Positions 1-9,182 of a DNA stretch of 64,000 bases are shown one piece after another; position 1 is the first letter of the stretch; every line of letters begins with the position of its first letter. Made by a program: the position numbers and the translations under genes. Source of the stretch: Bacillus sp. Marseille-Q1617 (GTDB lineage: Bacteria > Bacillota > Bacilli > Bacillales > Bacillaceae_B); the NCBI RefSeq assembly GCF_903645295.1, contig NZ_CAHJXM010000003.1, forward strand, positions 372,001 to 436,000, read 5' to 3'. The notes beneath the pieces were generated by a model. It made no database searches, was not told where the DNA came from, and worked only from the letters and a program-made list of their open reading frames with translations.

Positions 1-671
1 TGAACGACGGGGAGAATGTCATTTCGGCAAAAGCTGCAACAGAGCAGGGTATGACGGGGGCTTCCGAACCTGTCACAATCACGCTCGATCAAGTGAAACC
101 GGAACTCGCGATCACTTCTCCTGAGGAAGGACTGAAAACAAATCGTGAAGCCATTACAGTGAAAGGAACCATTAACGAGGATCACCTTGCGTGGGTGAAA
201 GTGAATGGTGAAAAAGCAACTGTGAAAGACGGCGAATTCAGCCACAGGCTTCTTCTCAATGAAGGGGAAAATGTCATTCAAGTCGTTGCAAAAGATAAAG
301 CCGGCAACAAAAAGAAGAAATCGGTGACGGTCTTTGCCAAGTTCGGGGACATTGAAATCGATCATCTTCTTCCGGCTGAAGATAAAGAATTGAAAAAAGG
401 TGAATCGGTCAAAATCGAATTTGACAGCGAACCTGGCCTGGATGCAACATTCGTCATCCACATGCCGTTGACCAATGCAGGAGGGCAGTTGACAAACGCA
501 ACTGAACTTCCGATGATGGAAACATCTGAAGGTCATTATGTAGGGTACTATACAGCCATATCTGATGTTAAGGCAGCAGGTGCAGTGGTTGAAGTGAAAA
601 TTTCTGATGACTTCGGTAATGTATCCACCAAACGTGCAGATGGAAAGTTATATATCAACACAAAAAAATAA
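1..671 (+). CDS. C-terminal part of a large secreted protein with Ig-like domains (5' truncated)
   Basis: The frame is open from the first bases of the window (in-frame codons from position 3), so the start lies upstream and only about 223 residues are visible. The visible part has a bacterial Ig-like, glucodextranase-B-type repeat (pattern ITSPEEG...VKGTI...VWVNG-like...GENVIQVVAKDKAGN) followed by a second beta-rich module and a polar C-terminus ending in two lysines. No catalytic motif or sortase signal is present in this fragment. The arrangement resembles the C-terminus of bacillopeptidase F-type S8 proteases, but that is inference; any large cell-surface or secreted protein could carry these modules. 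A strong terminator follows directly. Confidence 0.7.
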   Translation, partial: NDGENVISAKAATEQGMTGASEPVTITLDQVKPELAITSPEEGLKTNREAITVKGTINEDHLAWVKVNGEKATVKDGEFSHRLLLNEGENVIQVVAKDKAGNKKKKSVTVFAKFGDIEIDHLLPAEDKELKKGESVKIEFDSEPGLDATFVIHMPLTNAGGQLTNATELPMMETSEGHYVGYYTAISDVKAAGAVVEVKISDDFGNVSTKRADGKLYINTKK

Positions 672-686
672 CAGATTGAGAAAGGG

Positions 687-716
687 AAGAGCCGGCATTC
701 AGGCTCTTCTTTTTCT
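687..716 (+). terminator. Rho-independent terminator of the Ig-domain gene
   Basis: A 7-bp stem AAGAGCC/GGCTCTT with an 8-nt loop is followed by CTTTTTCTTT, 16 bp after the stop codon. Confidence 0.85.
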
Positions 717-737
717 TTATTTGTTTTCAGAGGGGAA

Positions 738-776
738 TTGAAGATAAGAGAGTTTTTTTATATACTAAAATAGTAT
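738..776 (+). promoter_or_regulatory. SigA promoter of the mutAB-meaB operon with overlapping inverted repeat
   Basis: TTGAAG (738-743) and TATACT (761-766) are separated by 17 bp. The -10 element overlaps a perfect inverted repeat, ATACTA-AAA-TAGTAT (762-776), which sits where a repressor would block initiation. The promoter is read from consensus; the operator is inference. Confidence 0.6.
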
Positions 777-851
777 TAGAATAAAAATTTAGAATTTTCA
801 TCAAAAAGATCCAAAGAAAAAAGAGAGCAAATGGGATGACTAAACATTATT

Positions 852-866
852 TTGTAAACGATTTCA
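852..866 (+). promoter_or_regulatory. cre site (CcpA operator) upstream of mutA
   Basis: TTGTAAACGATTTCA fits the CcpA cre consensus WTGNAANCGNWNNCW at every defined position. It lies about 80 bp downstream of the proposed transcription start and 27 bp before the mutA start, a position typical of roadblock repression. This implies glucose repression of the operon. Confidence 0.7.
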
Positions 867-892
867 AAAATGCGAAATGAAAGAGGGGTACT

Positions 893-2707
893 ATGAAGCT
901 TAGTGAGATGAAAGAGCAAACATTCAATCCTCCCAGTTTAGAAGAATGGCAGGAAGCGGCTGAAAGAGCCTTGAAAGGGAGAAGTGTGGAAGCGTTACAT
1001 ACTAAAACGTATGAAGGAATCGATCTGAAACCACTTTTCACCCAAGAAGATATTTCAGCTATCAATCGTGTGGATTCCTATATACCGGATATAAATAAAA
1101 AATTATCAACCCTCAATGAGTGGAGAATCGCTCAGCAATTAAAAAGGAAGACGTGGGTAGAATTAGCCGATGCTATGCAGCAGGCAGTCTCCAGGGGACA
1201 AAACTGTCTGGCATTTTCAATGGAAGGAATGGAAATCGGAGAAGGATTTGACTCCTTTATCGAACGGTTTGCAGGGGAAGCCCTGCCGGTTTTTAACATA
1301 GAGAAAAATAATGCTGAGTTAGTTGACCGATTATCCTTTCTTGCGGTTGGTGATGAGTCCTTCAGAGAGCTTAGAGGAGTGATTGGATTTGATCCCCTTT
1401 CAGAAATCGGACTTGAACAGGGGGAATACCAGCTTGACGGTTGGATAGAAAAGGCCGCTGCAGCAGCATCTCATCTTCCTGAAATCAAAACCATCGTAAT
1501 AAATACGTCTCCTTACCATGAACAGGGGGCGAATGCCGTACAGGAACTTGCCTATGCTTTGAGTACAGGAGTCTTTTATCTTGAAAGGTTGCAAGAGAAG
1601 GGCTGGTCCCCTGAGGAAATCGCCCAAAAGATTCATGTTCATTTTTCTTTAGGAAGTCACTTTTTTATGGAAGTGGCCAAGATGAGGGCATTCAAAAAGT
1701 TATGGAAGGACGTCCTTGCCTCCTACGGCCTCACTAAAGAAGTCTGTGATGATTGCATCAGTATAAGTGCAGAAACCTCAAAGTTCAATAAATCGGGGCT
1801 CGATCAGCATGTCAATTTGCTTCGGACGGGGGGAGAGGCATTTTCTGCTGTTCTTGGCGGCGTCGATTACCTGGTTGTCCATCCTTTTGACAGTATAAAA
1901 GGCGAAACAACTCCATTTTCTGAGAGGGTGGCACGCAACTTACAGTTGATCCTTGGGGAAGAAGCCCATTTAAATAAAGTCTTCGATCCTGCAGGCGGCT
2001 CCTATTATGTGGAGTGGCTGACGGAAGAAGCAGGGAGAAGAGCCTGGAAGGAATTCCAGCACATCGATCGAGAAGGCGGAATCGATACTTTATTGCTGGA
2101 GGGGAAAATCCAGGAGAGTATTAGAAAGGTACTCGAAGAGAGAGTGACTGATTTATCCACACGATCCAAGTCCATGATCGGTACCAACATCTACGCCAAC
2201 CTGGAAGATTCACTTTCAGGTGTGGAAACAGAGAAGGGGAACAGGCTCTCCCTTCCATTCGAGAAACTTAGAATAAGAGCTGAAGAACTCGTGAAGTCAG
2301 GCAGCAAACCCGCTGCCGGCATTATTGGTTTGGGGGAATTGAAGAGCCATAAGGCGCGGGCCGACTTTGTAAGTGGCTTCTTATCCACAGGAGGCATCGA
2401 CTCCCGACTGAGTCATTCATGTCTCACGAAAGAAGATATCCTTACGTTCATTGAAGAAACCAACTATCCTTATTATGTTGTTTGCGGTAAAGATGAAGAA
2501 TATGATGAATGGCTTCCGTTGATCGTGGAGACAGCAGCCAATTATCATTCCCAAATAAAAGTCGATATCGCAGGTAAACTGAACGGTGAGAAAATGAATG
2601 AATGGTTACAGCTTGGGTTGAACGGCTGTATCCATCAGAAACAGAATATGCTCCATAAACTGACTGAATTACTTTCAATCTGGGAGGAGGAGAAGAAACA
2701 TGATTAA
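893..2707 (+). CDS. mutA: Methylmalonyl-CoA mutase, small (beta) subunit
   Basis: The 604-aa protein is homologous to the large subunit encoded next to it and is expected to be the non-catalytic partner in the MutA/MutB heterodimer that interconverts methylmalonyl-CoA and succinyl-CoA. The N-terminal two thirds form the mutase TIM-barrel domain (recognisable [15 protein letters not shown], shared with MutB). The C-terminal domain has the cobalamin-binding fold outline ([18 protein letters not shown]) but lacks the DxHxxG cobalt-ligand motif, as expected for small subunits. The start is ATG after GAAAGAGGGG. The last 8 bp overlap mutB, indicating translational coupling. Transcription is likely from the promoter at 738 with a cre site in the leader. 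Confidence 0.93.
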   Translation: MKLSEMKEQTFNPPSLEEWQEAAERALKGRSVEALHTKTYEGIDLKPLFTQEDISAINRVDSYIPDINKKLSTLNEWRIAQQLKRKTWVELADAMQQAVSRGQNCLAFSMEGMEIGEGFDSFIERFAGEALPVFNIEKNNAELVDRLSFLAVGDESFRELRGVIGFDPLSEIGLEQGEYQLDGWIEKAAAAASHLPEIKTIVINTSPYHEQGANAVQELAYALSTGVFYLERLQEKGWSPEEIAQKIHVHFSLGSHFFMEVAKMRAFKKLWKDVLASYGLTKEVCDDCISISAETSKFNKSGLDQHVNLLRTGGEAFSAVLGGVDYLVVHPFDSIKGETTPFSERVARNLQLILGEEAHLNKVFDPAGGSYYVEWLTEEAGRRAWKEFQHIDREGGIDTLLLEGKIQESIRKVLEERVTDLSTRSKSMIGTNIYANLEDSLSGVETEKGNRLSLPFEKLRIRAEELVKSGSKPAAGIIGLGELKSHKARADFVSGFLSTGGIDSRLSHSCLTKEDILTFIEETNYPYYVVCGKDEEYDEWLPLIVETAANYHSQIKVDIAGKLNGEKMNEWLQLGLNGCIHQKQNMLHKLTELLSIWEEEKKHD

Positions 2708-4856
2708 ACCAGACTGGCAGGGGATGGATCCATACTCACAAGCGAAGGAGACGGGGAGTTTTTCTGCTTCCGGCAGCACCTATGAAACAAATGAGAATGT
2801 AACAATCAAATCCCTCTATACAGAGGAAGATACAAAGGACATCCCCCATCGTGATGATCTGCCGGGACTGGCGCCTTTCACCAGAGGTCCATATCCGACG
2901 ATGTATGTAAACAGGCCATGGACTGTGCGCCAATATGCAGGCTTTTCAACAGCGGAAGAAAGTAATGCTTTCTATCGAAGAAACCTGAGTATGGGGCAGA
3001 AAGGCCTTTCGGTAGCGTTCGACCTTGCGACCCACAGGGGCTATGACTCCGATCACCCGAGAGTGGTAGGTGATGTTGGGAAAGCAGGGGTGGCAATCGA
3101 TTCCATCCTTGATATGAAAATACTATTTGATGGTATTCCTCTTGATCAAATGTCGGTATCGATGACGATGAATGGGGCCGTCCTCCCGATTCTTGCCTTT
3201 TACATTGTGACGGCAGAAGAGCAGGGAGTTTCCCAGGAACAGCTTTCAGGAACCATTCAAAATGACATTTTGAAAGAATACATGGTGAGGAATACGTACA
3301 TCTATCCACCTGAAACTTCGATGAAGATCATCGCGGATATCTTTGAGTATACATCCAAAAAAATGCCAAAATTCAACAGCATCAGCATCTCGGGTTATCA
3401 TATGCAGGAAGCGGGGGCACCTGCTGATATCGAGCTTGCTTATACCCTTGCCGATGGCCTTGAATACGTGAGGACCGGGTTGAAGGCAGGTATTGGTATC
3501 GACTCATTCGCACCAAGGCTGTCATTCTTTTGGGCAATAGGAATGAATTATTTTATGGAAGTGGCAAAAATGCGTGCCGCACGAAGGATCTGGGCCCAAA
3601 TGATGAAATCCTTTAATCCGGAAAATGTAAAATCAATGGCGCTGCGTACGCATTCTCAAACATCAGGATGGAGCCTGACGGAACAGGATCCGTTCAACAA
3701 TGTGACCCGTACGCTGATTGAAGCACATGCTGCAGCAATGGGGCATACACAGTCGCTTCATACAAACGCACTGGATGAGGCGATAGCCCTGCCGACAGAT
3801 TTTTCAGCGCGTATTGCCCGTAACACTCAGCTTTACCTTCAGGAAGAAACATTGATTACAAAAGTCATCGACCCTTGGGCAGGATCCCATTACGTAGAAT
3901 CTTTGACAAAACAGCTCATGGAGAAAGCCTGGGAGCACATTGAAGAAATCGAAGAGCTTGGCGGAATGACGAAAGCGATCGAAACAGGTCTTCCGAAGAT
4001 GCGGATCGAGGAAGCAGCAGCGAAAAGGCAGGCAATGATTGATTCAGGTAAAGAATCGATCATCGGAGTGAATAAATACCGTCTGGAAAAAGAAGATGAG
4101 ATCGAAACACTTGATATTGATAATACAGCCGTCAGACAGAAACAGATTGAAAGAATACAAAAGTTGAAAGAAGAGAGAAATGAAGAGGAAGTGTTAAAGA
4201 CGCTGGACGCCTTGACGAAAGCCGCGGAAACAGGTGAAGGAAACCTGCTCGAAAAAGCAGTGGAAGCTGCCCGGGCAAGAGCCACTCTCGGTGAAATCTC
4301 TGATGCGGTCGAAAAAGTATCAGGCAGACATAAAGCGACGATAAGGAGTATCAGCGGCGTGTACAGTTCTAATTTTTCAAATGAAGATGAAATCGCAGTC
4401 GTACAGGACATGACAGAGGAATTCCTGGAGAATGAAGGAAGAAGACCTCGTATCCTGATTGCCAAGATGGGTCAGGATGGGCACGACAGAGGGGCGAAAG
4501 TGATCTCTACGGCATTTGCCGATCTTGGATTCGATGTCGATATCGGACCTCTGTTTCAAACGCCGGAAGAAACGGCTCTGCAGGCGGTGGAAAATGATGT
4601 CCACGTCATAGGCTTCAGTTCACTCGCAGCAGGTCATAAAACCCTCTTGCCGCAGCTGGCGGCCGAGCTCAGAAAACTTGGAAGAGAAGACATACTCATC
4701 GTAGTGGGCGGCGTCATTCCGGCCAAGGACTATGAGTTCCTGCTGAATAGCGGAGCGTCTGCCGTATTCGGACCGGGCACGATCATTCCGGTCGCTGCAC
4801 AGAAAGTGATCAAGGAAATATACGAAGTGCTCGGTTATGAGGAAGTGACCGAATAA
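2700..4856 (+). CDS. mutB: Methylmalonyl-CoA mutase, large (alpha) subunit
   Basis: The 718-aa adenosylcobalamin-dependent catalytic subunit rearranges (R)-methylmalonyl-CoA to succinyl-CoA, the last step of propionyl-CoA entry into the TCA cycle. Residues about 60-560 form the substrate-binding TIM barrel ([43 protein letters not shown]). The C-terminal B12 domain has the intact DGHDRG motif with the predicted cobalt ligand His595, and downstream GGVIP. Length is normal for bacterial MutB. It overlaps mutA by 8 bp, and its stop overlaps the meaB start (TAATG). Function needs cobalamin, so the organism must make or import it; no cobalamin genes lie in this window. Confidence 0.97.
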   Translation: MIKPDWQGMDPYSQAKETGSFSASGSTYETNENVTIKSLYTEEDTKDIPHRDDLPGLAPFTRGPYPTMYVNRPWTVRQYAGFSTAEESNAFYRRNLSMGQKGLSVAFDLATHRGYDSDHPRVVGDVGKAGVAIDSILDMKILFDGIPLDQMSVSMTMNGAVLPILAFYIVTAEEQGVSQEQLSGTIQNDILKEYMVRNTYIYPPETSMKIIADIFEYTSKKMPKFNSISISGYHMQEAGAPADIELAYTLADGLEYVRTGLKAGIGIDSFAPRLSFFWAIGMNYFMEVAKMRAARRIWAQMMKSFNPENVKSMALRTHSQTSGWSLTEQDPFNNVTRTLIEAHAAAMGHTQSLHTNALDEAIALPTDFSARIARNTQLYLQEETLITKVIDPWAGSHYVESLTKQLMEKAWEHIEEIEELGGMTKAIETGLPKMRIEEAAAKRQAMIDSGKESIIGVNKYRLEKEDEIETLDIDNTAVRQKQIERIQKLKEERNEEEVLKTLDALTKAAETGEGNLLEKAVEAARARATLGEISDAVEKVSGRHKATIRSISGVYSSNFSNEDEIAVVQDMTEEFLENEGRRPRILIAKMGQDGHDRGAKVISTAFADLGFDVDIGPLFQTPEETALQAVENDVHVIGFSSLAAGHKTLLPQLAAELRKLGREDILIVVGGVIPAKDYEFLLNSGASAVFGPGTIIPVAAQKVIKEIYEVLGYEEVTE

Positions 4857-5887
4857 TGGACAACCAACGCCCGGAAAAAAAGAAGAGGTTTGTAAAGAAA
4901 AAACAAGATCCGATCTCCATCCAAGCATTGAAGGAAGGGATCCTGAATGGAAATCGCAGCTCCCTGGCCAAAGCCATCACCTTGATTGAAAGCAATGCCG
5001 CCCATCATTACGAATGGGGACAGGAACTTCTTGGGGAAGTGATGCCCCATACAGGGAACAGCCTCCGTATTGGTATCACGGGAGTTCCCGGAGCCGGGAA
5101 AAGCACATTTATCGAGGCGTTTGGAGAGATGCTGTGCAACCAGGGGCATTCTGTTGCGGTTCTTGCGATCGATCCAAGCTCTTCCTTATCCGGGGGCAGC
5201 ATCCTGGGGGATAAAACAAGGATGGAGCAGCTGTCAAAGAACCCTAAAGCCTTTGTCAGGCCGTCACCGACTGCAGGAACCCTCGGGGGTGTGCATCGAA
5301 AAACGAATGAGACCCTGCTTTTGTGTGAAGCTGCGGGATACGACATTATCATCATTGAAACCGTCGGTGTCGGTCAAAGTGAAGTCATGGTCAGACAGAT
5401 GGTTGACTTCTTCCTTTTACTTGCCATCACCGGCGCGGGAGATGAGCTGCAAGGAATGAAAAAGGGCATCATGGAACTAGCAGATGCAATGGTCGTCAAT
5501 AAAGCGGATGGTAAAAATAAGCCGCTGGCGGAAAAAACCCGACGTGAACTGAATCAAATCCTCCACTTTCTCGTACCCGCTACAAAAGGATGGACTTCAA
5601 AGGCGTATACATGCTCTGCCCTTGAGAATAGGGGTCTGATTGAACTGTGGGATGTGATGAAGGAATTTGAAAAGAAAACAAAAGAAATCGGCAGTTTCCA
5701 AAATAGGAGGGCCCTTCAAAAGAAAGATTGGTTCTATACCATGTTAAAAGACCGGATTCTGTCAGATTTCTTCCTCGATGAAAGAATAAAGCCTGCCGTC
5801 CCGCAAATGGAGGAGAAGGTCAAAGTCGGCGATCTTACCACTTCCAAGGCAATCGAAGAACTGCTTCATCTTTATAAGCAGGTTTGA
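4856..5887 (+). CDS. meaB: MeaB-type GTPase chaperone of methylmalonyl-CoA mutase
   Basis: A 343-aa G3E-family P-loop GTPase that gates cofactor loading of, and protects, methylmalonyl-CoA mutase. The Walker A motif GVPGAGKST is at residues 76-84, a conserved Asp region follows (AIDPSSSLSGG), the switch region is ETVGVGQSE, and the base-specificity motif is NKAD. The C-terminal part forms the dimerisation arm typical of MeaB/ArgK. The ATG overlaps the mutB stop by one base, so the three genes form one operon. The old family name ArgK (arginine transport kinase) is misleading here because of the mutase context. No terminator is seen; a repeat remnant follows. Confidence 0.95.
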   Translation: MDNQRPEKKKRFVKKKQDPISIQALKEGILNGNRSSLAKAITLIESNAAHHYEWGQELLGEVMPHTGNSLRIGITGVPGAGKSTFIEAFGEMLCNQGHSVAVLAIDPSSSLSGGSILGDKTRMEQLSKNPKAFVRPSPTAGTLGGVHRKTNETLLLCEAAGYDIIIIETVGVGQSEVMVRQMVDFFLLLAITGAGDELQGMKKGIMELADAMVVNKADGKNKPLAEKTRRELNQILHFLVPATKGWTSKAYTCSALENRGLIELWDVMKEFEKKTKEIGSFQNRRALQKKDWFYTMLKDRILSDFFLDERIKPAVPQMEEKVKVGDLTTSKAIEELLHLYKQV

Positions 5888-5911
5888 TCCGGGCATGGCG
5901 GAGGCAAATCG

Positions 5912-5950
5912 TGCGCGGAAAGCGATGTCTTGCACGGAAATCAACAGCGG
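5912..5950 (+). repeat. Remnant of dispersed palindromic repeat, family A (right half)
   Basis: GCGCGGAAAGCGATGTCTTG followed by CACGGAAATCAACAGCGG matches the right arm of the complete element at 60370-60498 with few differences. The left arm is lost. It lies between meaB and the brxB promoter. Confidence 0.7.
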
Positions 5951-6004
5951 GGATCAAAAGTGCTAAATGAATATGAGGTTTGTATAGGAATCAATCATTT
6001 ACAA

Positions 6005-6033
6005 TTGAAAATTAAGACCCAAACTTGTATGAT
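6005..6033 (+). promoter_or_regulatory. SigA promoter of brxB
   Basis: TTGAAA (6005-6010), 17-bp spacer, TATGAT (6028-6033). It is about 72 bp upstream of the brxB start. Confidence 0.6.
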
Positions 6034-6105
6034 GGTGGTAAATCAAACTTCGCTAACAGAGAAGAATGATCAAGAACATAGAGCAGTGAAAAGGAGCGTC
6101 ATAGA

Positions 6106-6543
6106 ATGGATATGGATTTCAATTTATTTATGAACGATATCGTCCGCCAGGCCCGTCAAGAGATGGAGACATCTGGTTATTCACAATTAACAACAGAAGA
6201 AGAGGTTGACCAAGCTTTCACAAAGCCTGGTACGACGCTTGTCATGATCAACTCAGTTTGCGGATGTGCCGGGGGCATTGCCCGTCCTGCAGCGGCTCAT
6301 TCCATCCATTACGATAAGAGACCTGATCAATTGGTAACGGTATTCGCTGGCCAGGATAAAGAAGCAACGGCTAAAGCGCGCAGTTACTTTACCGGCTACC
6401 CGCCGTCCTCTCCATCTTTCGCTTTATTAAAAGATGGGAAGCTTATGACAATGGTAGAAAGACATGAGATTGAAGGTCATGATCCAATGTCAGTTGTAAA
6501 CAAGCTTCAATCGTATTTTGATGAATATTGTGAAGAGGTTTAA
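6106..6543 (+). CDS. brxB: Bacilliredoxin BrxB (YqiW/YphP family)
   Basis: A 145-aa thioredoxin-fold protein of the bacilliredoxin family, which removes bacillithiol from S-bacillithiolated cytosolic proteins after thiol oxidation. The family CGC motif is visible at residues 52-54 (SVCGCAGG), together with [20 protein letters not shown] and [16 protein letters not shown]. The sequence and N-terminus ([11 protein letters not shown]) fit YqiW better than the paralogue YphP, and the neighbourhood (next to yqi/yqj genes) agrees. The start ATG follows AAAGGAG. It is monocistronic, with its own promoter and a strong terminator. Confidence 0.93.
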   Translation: MDMDFNLFMNDIVRQARQEMETSGYSQLTTEEEVDQAFTKPGTTLVMINSVCGCAGGIARPAAAHSIHYDKRPDQLVTVFAGQDKEATAKARSYFTGYPPSSPSFALLKDGKLMTMVERHEIEGHDPMSVVNKLQSYFDEYCEEV

Positions 6544-6554
6544 TAAATATACAA

Positions 6555-6594
6555 AAAAGGCCTGTTAGAGCATTCTCTAACAGGCCTTTTTTAT
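6555..6594 (+). terminator. Terminator of brxB
   Basis: A 16-bp perfect stem AAAAGGCCTGTTAGAG / CTCTAACAGGCCTTTT with loop CATT is followed by TTAT. It could work in both directions. Confidence 0.9.
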
Positions 6595-6653
6595 CTTTAT
6601 TTTTGAGGGAGTTTTCTGAAAATACAAACAATAATTTATAATTATAAAAAGTA

Positions 6654-6702
6654 TTGCATAAAAATAAAAAGCTGATAGAATACAAATATATTAATTAATA
6701 TA
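6654..6702 (+). promoter_or_regulatory. SigA promoter of artPQR with a downstream AT-rich palindrome
   Basis: TTGCAT (6654-6659), 16-bp spacer, TAGAAT (6676-6681). Immediately downstream, at the expected transcription start, is a perfect 16-bp palindrome TATATTAATTAATATA (6687-6702). The promoter is a consensus reading. The palindrome as operator is inference; it does not clearly match the ArgR box. Confidence 0.55.
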
Positions 6703-6743
6703 CAAAAATATAAATATTTATACAATCTTAGGGGGATGAGTAA

Positions 6744-7523
6744 ATGAAAAAGCTATTATCATTTTTATTAGTCTTTGTACTATCTATCAGTCTCGCTGCA
6801 TGCGGGTCAGACGCAGCAGATACTGCATCCGGAGATCCAAAGAAATTAATCATGGGTACATCGGCGGATTATAAACCGTTCGAATACGTCGACACAGCAA
6901 ACAGTGATAAATTCATCGGATATGATATCGACCTCGCCAATCTGCTGGCAGATGAGTTGGGATATGAAGTTGAAATAAAAGACATGGAGTTCAGCGGACT
7001 TATCACTGCGTTAAAAACAGGGCAGGTTGATTTCGTCCTATCAGCGATGACACCTACTCCGGAGCGCAAGAAAAATGTGGATTTCAGTGATGTCTATTAT
7101 ACAGCGAAAAATATGATCATCACGAAAAAAAACAGCGGGATTTCCACTGAAAAAGATTTGGGTGGAAAATCAGTGGGGGTTCAATTAGGATCGATTCAAC
7201 AGGATGAAGCGGAAAGTATGAGTTCTTCAATCGACCTTAAAGTTGAAACAAGAGACCGTATTCCTGAGCTGGTACAAGACCTTCAAAATGGACGTTTTGA
7301 TGCCATCATTATTGAAAATACAGTAGCCGATGGCTACTTGAACAAAAACAAAGAGCTTCAAGGAACGACGATGGATGTGAATGAAGAAGAAGCGGGATCA
7401 GCGATTGCTTTTCCAAAGGAAAGTGAACTTACTGGAGAATTCAATACAGCCTTAAAGAAACTTGAAGAAAGCGGAGAATTGGATAAGTTGGCTGAAAAAT
7501 GGTTCAACGGGGCTGTTGAATAA
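6744..7523 (+). CDS. artP: Amino-acid ABC transporter substrate-binding lipoprotein (ArtP/YqiX-like)
   Basis: A 259-aa solute-binding protein of the polar amino-acid family (SBP_bac_3). A lipoprotein signal peptide with lipobox SLAAC (Cys20) anchors it outside the membrane. The mature part begins LIMGTSADYKPFEY and has the ligand-binding signature GYDIDLANLLADELG and the hinge-region pattern VLSAMTPTPERKKNVDFSDVYY. Gene order and similarity point to the arginine-type ArtPQR (YqiXYZ) importer, but specificity cannot be read with certainty; other basic or polar amino acids are possible. RBS GGGGGATGAG precedes ATG. A hairpin follows the stop before the permease gene. Confidence 0.9.
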   Translation: MKKLLSFLLVFVLSISLAACGSDAADTASGDPKKLIMGTSADYKPFEYVDTANSDKFIGYDIDLANLLADELGYEVEIKDMEFSGLITALKTGQVDFVLSAMTPTPERKKNVDFSDVYYTAKNMIITKKNSGISTEKDLGGKSVGVQLGSIQQDEAESMSSSIDLKVETRDRIPELVQDLQNGRFDAIIIENTVADGYLNKNKELQGTTMDVNEEEAGSAIAFPKESELTGEFNTALKKLEESGELDKLAEKWFNGAVE

Positions 7524-7540
7524 GGAATTGAAAAGAGAGA

Positions 7541-7569
7541 GGCTGACCATCCTTGCGGTTGGCCTTTCG
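7541..7569 (+). terminator. Intercistronic hairpin between artP and artQ (leaky terminator)
   Basis: GGCTGACC (7541-7548) pairs with GGTTGGCC (7557-7564), including two G-U pairs, followed by TTTC. Such hairpins commonly attenuate read-through and stabilise the upstream message so that the binding protein is made in excess. Role is inferred. Confidence 0.5.
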
Positions 7570-7600
7570 ACATTTATTGAGAATGTTGGAGGAATAAAAA

Positions 7601-8260
7601 ATGAAACTTGATTTTGCACAGCTGCTGCCTTCCATACCTTTTATTTTGGAAGGTTTGAAGGTTACGTTGATGATTGTGGGTGCATCAGGCATTTTAGGAT
7701 TTATATTCGGAATTGTATTATCGTTATTTAAAATCAGTTCAGTAAAACCCCTGGTGTGGCTTGCTGATGCTTATACATCTGTGTTCAGGGGAACACCACT
7801 TGTACTGCAGCTGATGATCATATTCTACGGATCCCCCCAACTGTTTGGAACACAAATTGAACCATATACAGCTGCGATTCTTTCGTTTTCCTTAAATTCA
7901 GCAGCATATATTTCCGAAATCATCCGGGCGGGTATAAATGCCGTCGATAAGGGCCAGAAGGAAGCTGCTATGGCTTTAGGGATTCCCTACAGCCAAACGA
8001 TGAAGGATATCATATTGCCTCAGGCGATTAAAAATATATTACCGGCCTTGATGAATGAATTTATCACGTTGACGAAAGAATCGGCCATTGTCACGGTAAT
8101 AGGAGCGATGGACGTAATGAGAAGGTCATACATGGTGGGAAGCGATCTTTACTCCTTCTTTGAACCCCTATTACTTGCAGGGCTCATCTATTATGTAATG
8201 GTCATGGTGTTGACGCTTCTTGGGAAATTACTTGAGAGGAGGCTGATAGGAAATGATTAA
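7601..8260 (+). CDS. artQ: Amino-acid ABC transporter permease (ArtQ-like)
   Basis: A 219-aa integral membrane permease of the HisMQ type, forming the channel of the importer encoded by this operon. It has about five hydrophobic segments and the family N-terminal [19 protein letters not shown] motif ([17 protein letters not shown]). The cytoplasmic EAA loop that docks on the ATPase is visible as [28 protein letters not shown] precedes the ATG. It overlaps the ATPase gene by 8 bp, so the two are translationally coupled. Confidence 0.92.
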   Translation: MKLDFAQLLPSIPFILEGLKVTLMIVGASGILGFIFGIVLSLFKISSVKPLVWLADAYTSVFRGTPLVLQLMIIFYGSPQLFGTQIEPYTAAILSFSLNSAAYISEIIRAGINAVDKGQKEAAMALGIPYSQTMKDIILPQAIKNILPALMNEFITLTKESAIVTVIGAMDVMRRSYMVGSDLYSFFEPLLLAGLIYYVMVMVLTLLGKLLERRLIGND

Positions 8261-8969
8261 AGGAGCACACATCACAAAATCATTTGGAAACCTGGACGTG
8301 TTAAAGGGGATAGACATAACTGTCCAAAAAGGTGAGGTACTGGCGGTGATCGGTCCTTCAGGCTCAGGGAAGTCAACCTTGCTGAGATGCCTGAATTACT
8401 TGGAGCAGCCAAGCAGCGGCACGATCCAATTTCAAGAGAAAGATGTCAATATGAAGAATATCGGTCAAATAAGACAGGAAGTGGGGATGGTCTTTCAGCA
8501 TTTCCATCTGTTCCCCCATATGACAGTCTTGGAAAACGTGATATATTCCCCCATAAAGGTGAAAAAAGTAAAGCGTAATAAAGCGGAACAGCTCGGAATC
8601 GAATTACTTACCAAGGTAGGTTTGAAGGATAAAAGTGCCGAATATCCCAATCGTCTTTCAGGCGGCCAGAAACAGCGTGTGGCCATAGCAAGAGCTTTAG
8701 CGATGGAACCGAAAGTCATCTTATTCGATGAGCCGACATCTGCACTTGATCCCGAAATGGTAAAGGAAGTATTGTCAGTCATGAAAGATCTTGCCGGTTC
8801 CGGGATGACGATGATCATTGTCACCCATGAAATGGGCTTTGCAAAAGAAGTGGCCGACAGAGTCATCTTCATGAATGACGGTAAAATCGTCGAGGAAGGA
8901 AAACCCGCAGATTTCTTTCTTCAGCCGAGTACAGGCAGGGCAAAAGAATTTCTTGAAAAAGTATTATAG
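8253..8969 (+). CDS. artR: Amino-acid ABC transporter ATP-binding protein (ArtR-like)
   Basis: A 238-aa ABC ATPase energising the importer. Walker [10 protein letters not shown] (about residues 34-42), Q-loop [13 protein letters not shown], signature LSGGQKQR, Walker [13 protein letters not shown] and H-loop VTHEMG are all present and in order. The length is usual for the polar amino-acid class. The last gene of artPQR; a diverged repeat and a strong terminator follow. Confidence 0.94.
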   Translation: MIKGAHITKSFGNLDVLKGIDITVQKGEVLAVIGPSGSGKSTLLRCLNYLEQPSSGTIQFQEKDVNMKNIGQIRQEVGMVFQHFHLFPHMTVLENVIYSPIKVKKVKRNKAEQLGIELLTKVGLKDKSAEYPNRLSGGQKQRVAIARALAMEPKVILFDEPTSALDPEMVKEVLSVMKDLAGSGMTMIIVTHEMGFAKEVADRVIFMNDGKIVEEGKPADFFLQPSTGRAKEFLEKVL

Positions 8970-9006
8970 ACAAAGCTATGTCAAAGTTTTTAGTGATTTG
9001 GGTTAT

Positions 9007-9067
9007 CCAGCTGCTGGAGTGAAAGACGGAGGCTGCAGAAAGCGAAGTCTTTTAAATGGCCGGGCAG
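9007..9067 (+). repeat. Diverged, shortened copy of repeat family A
   Basis: The segment keeps the framework of the family A element (GCTGCTGGAGTGAAAGAC ... GAAAGCGAAGTCTT ... GGGCAGC), with left and right arms brought close together and several substitutions. Compare with 60370-60498. Confidence 0.5.
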
Positions 9068-9086
9068 CAATGCAGTACGGCCAAGG

Positions 9087-9126
9087 AAAAAAGAAGGATC
9101 AGCAATTGATGATCCTTCTTTTTTGT
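9087..9126 (+). terminator. Terminator after artPQR
   Basis: AAAAGAAGGATCA / TGATCCTTCTTTT stem (arms about 9089-9101 and 9110-9122), loop GCAATTGA, followed by TTTTGTT. Confidence 0.9.
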
Positions 9127-9182
9127 TAGCGCTTCAATATGGTATTCTTAAAGAATCATTTTAACTGTTAGGAGAAAGATGC

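Noticed and set aside
3890..4465. 191-codon antisense frame over mutB
   Set aside because: Serine-rich shadow of the mutase coding strand; no RBS.
5930..6133. 67-codon plus-strand frame before brxB
   Set aside because: It spans the repeat remnant and the brxB promoter and overlaps the brxB start without its own RBS.
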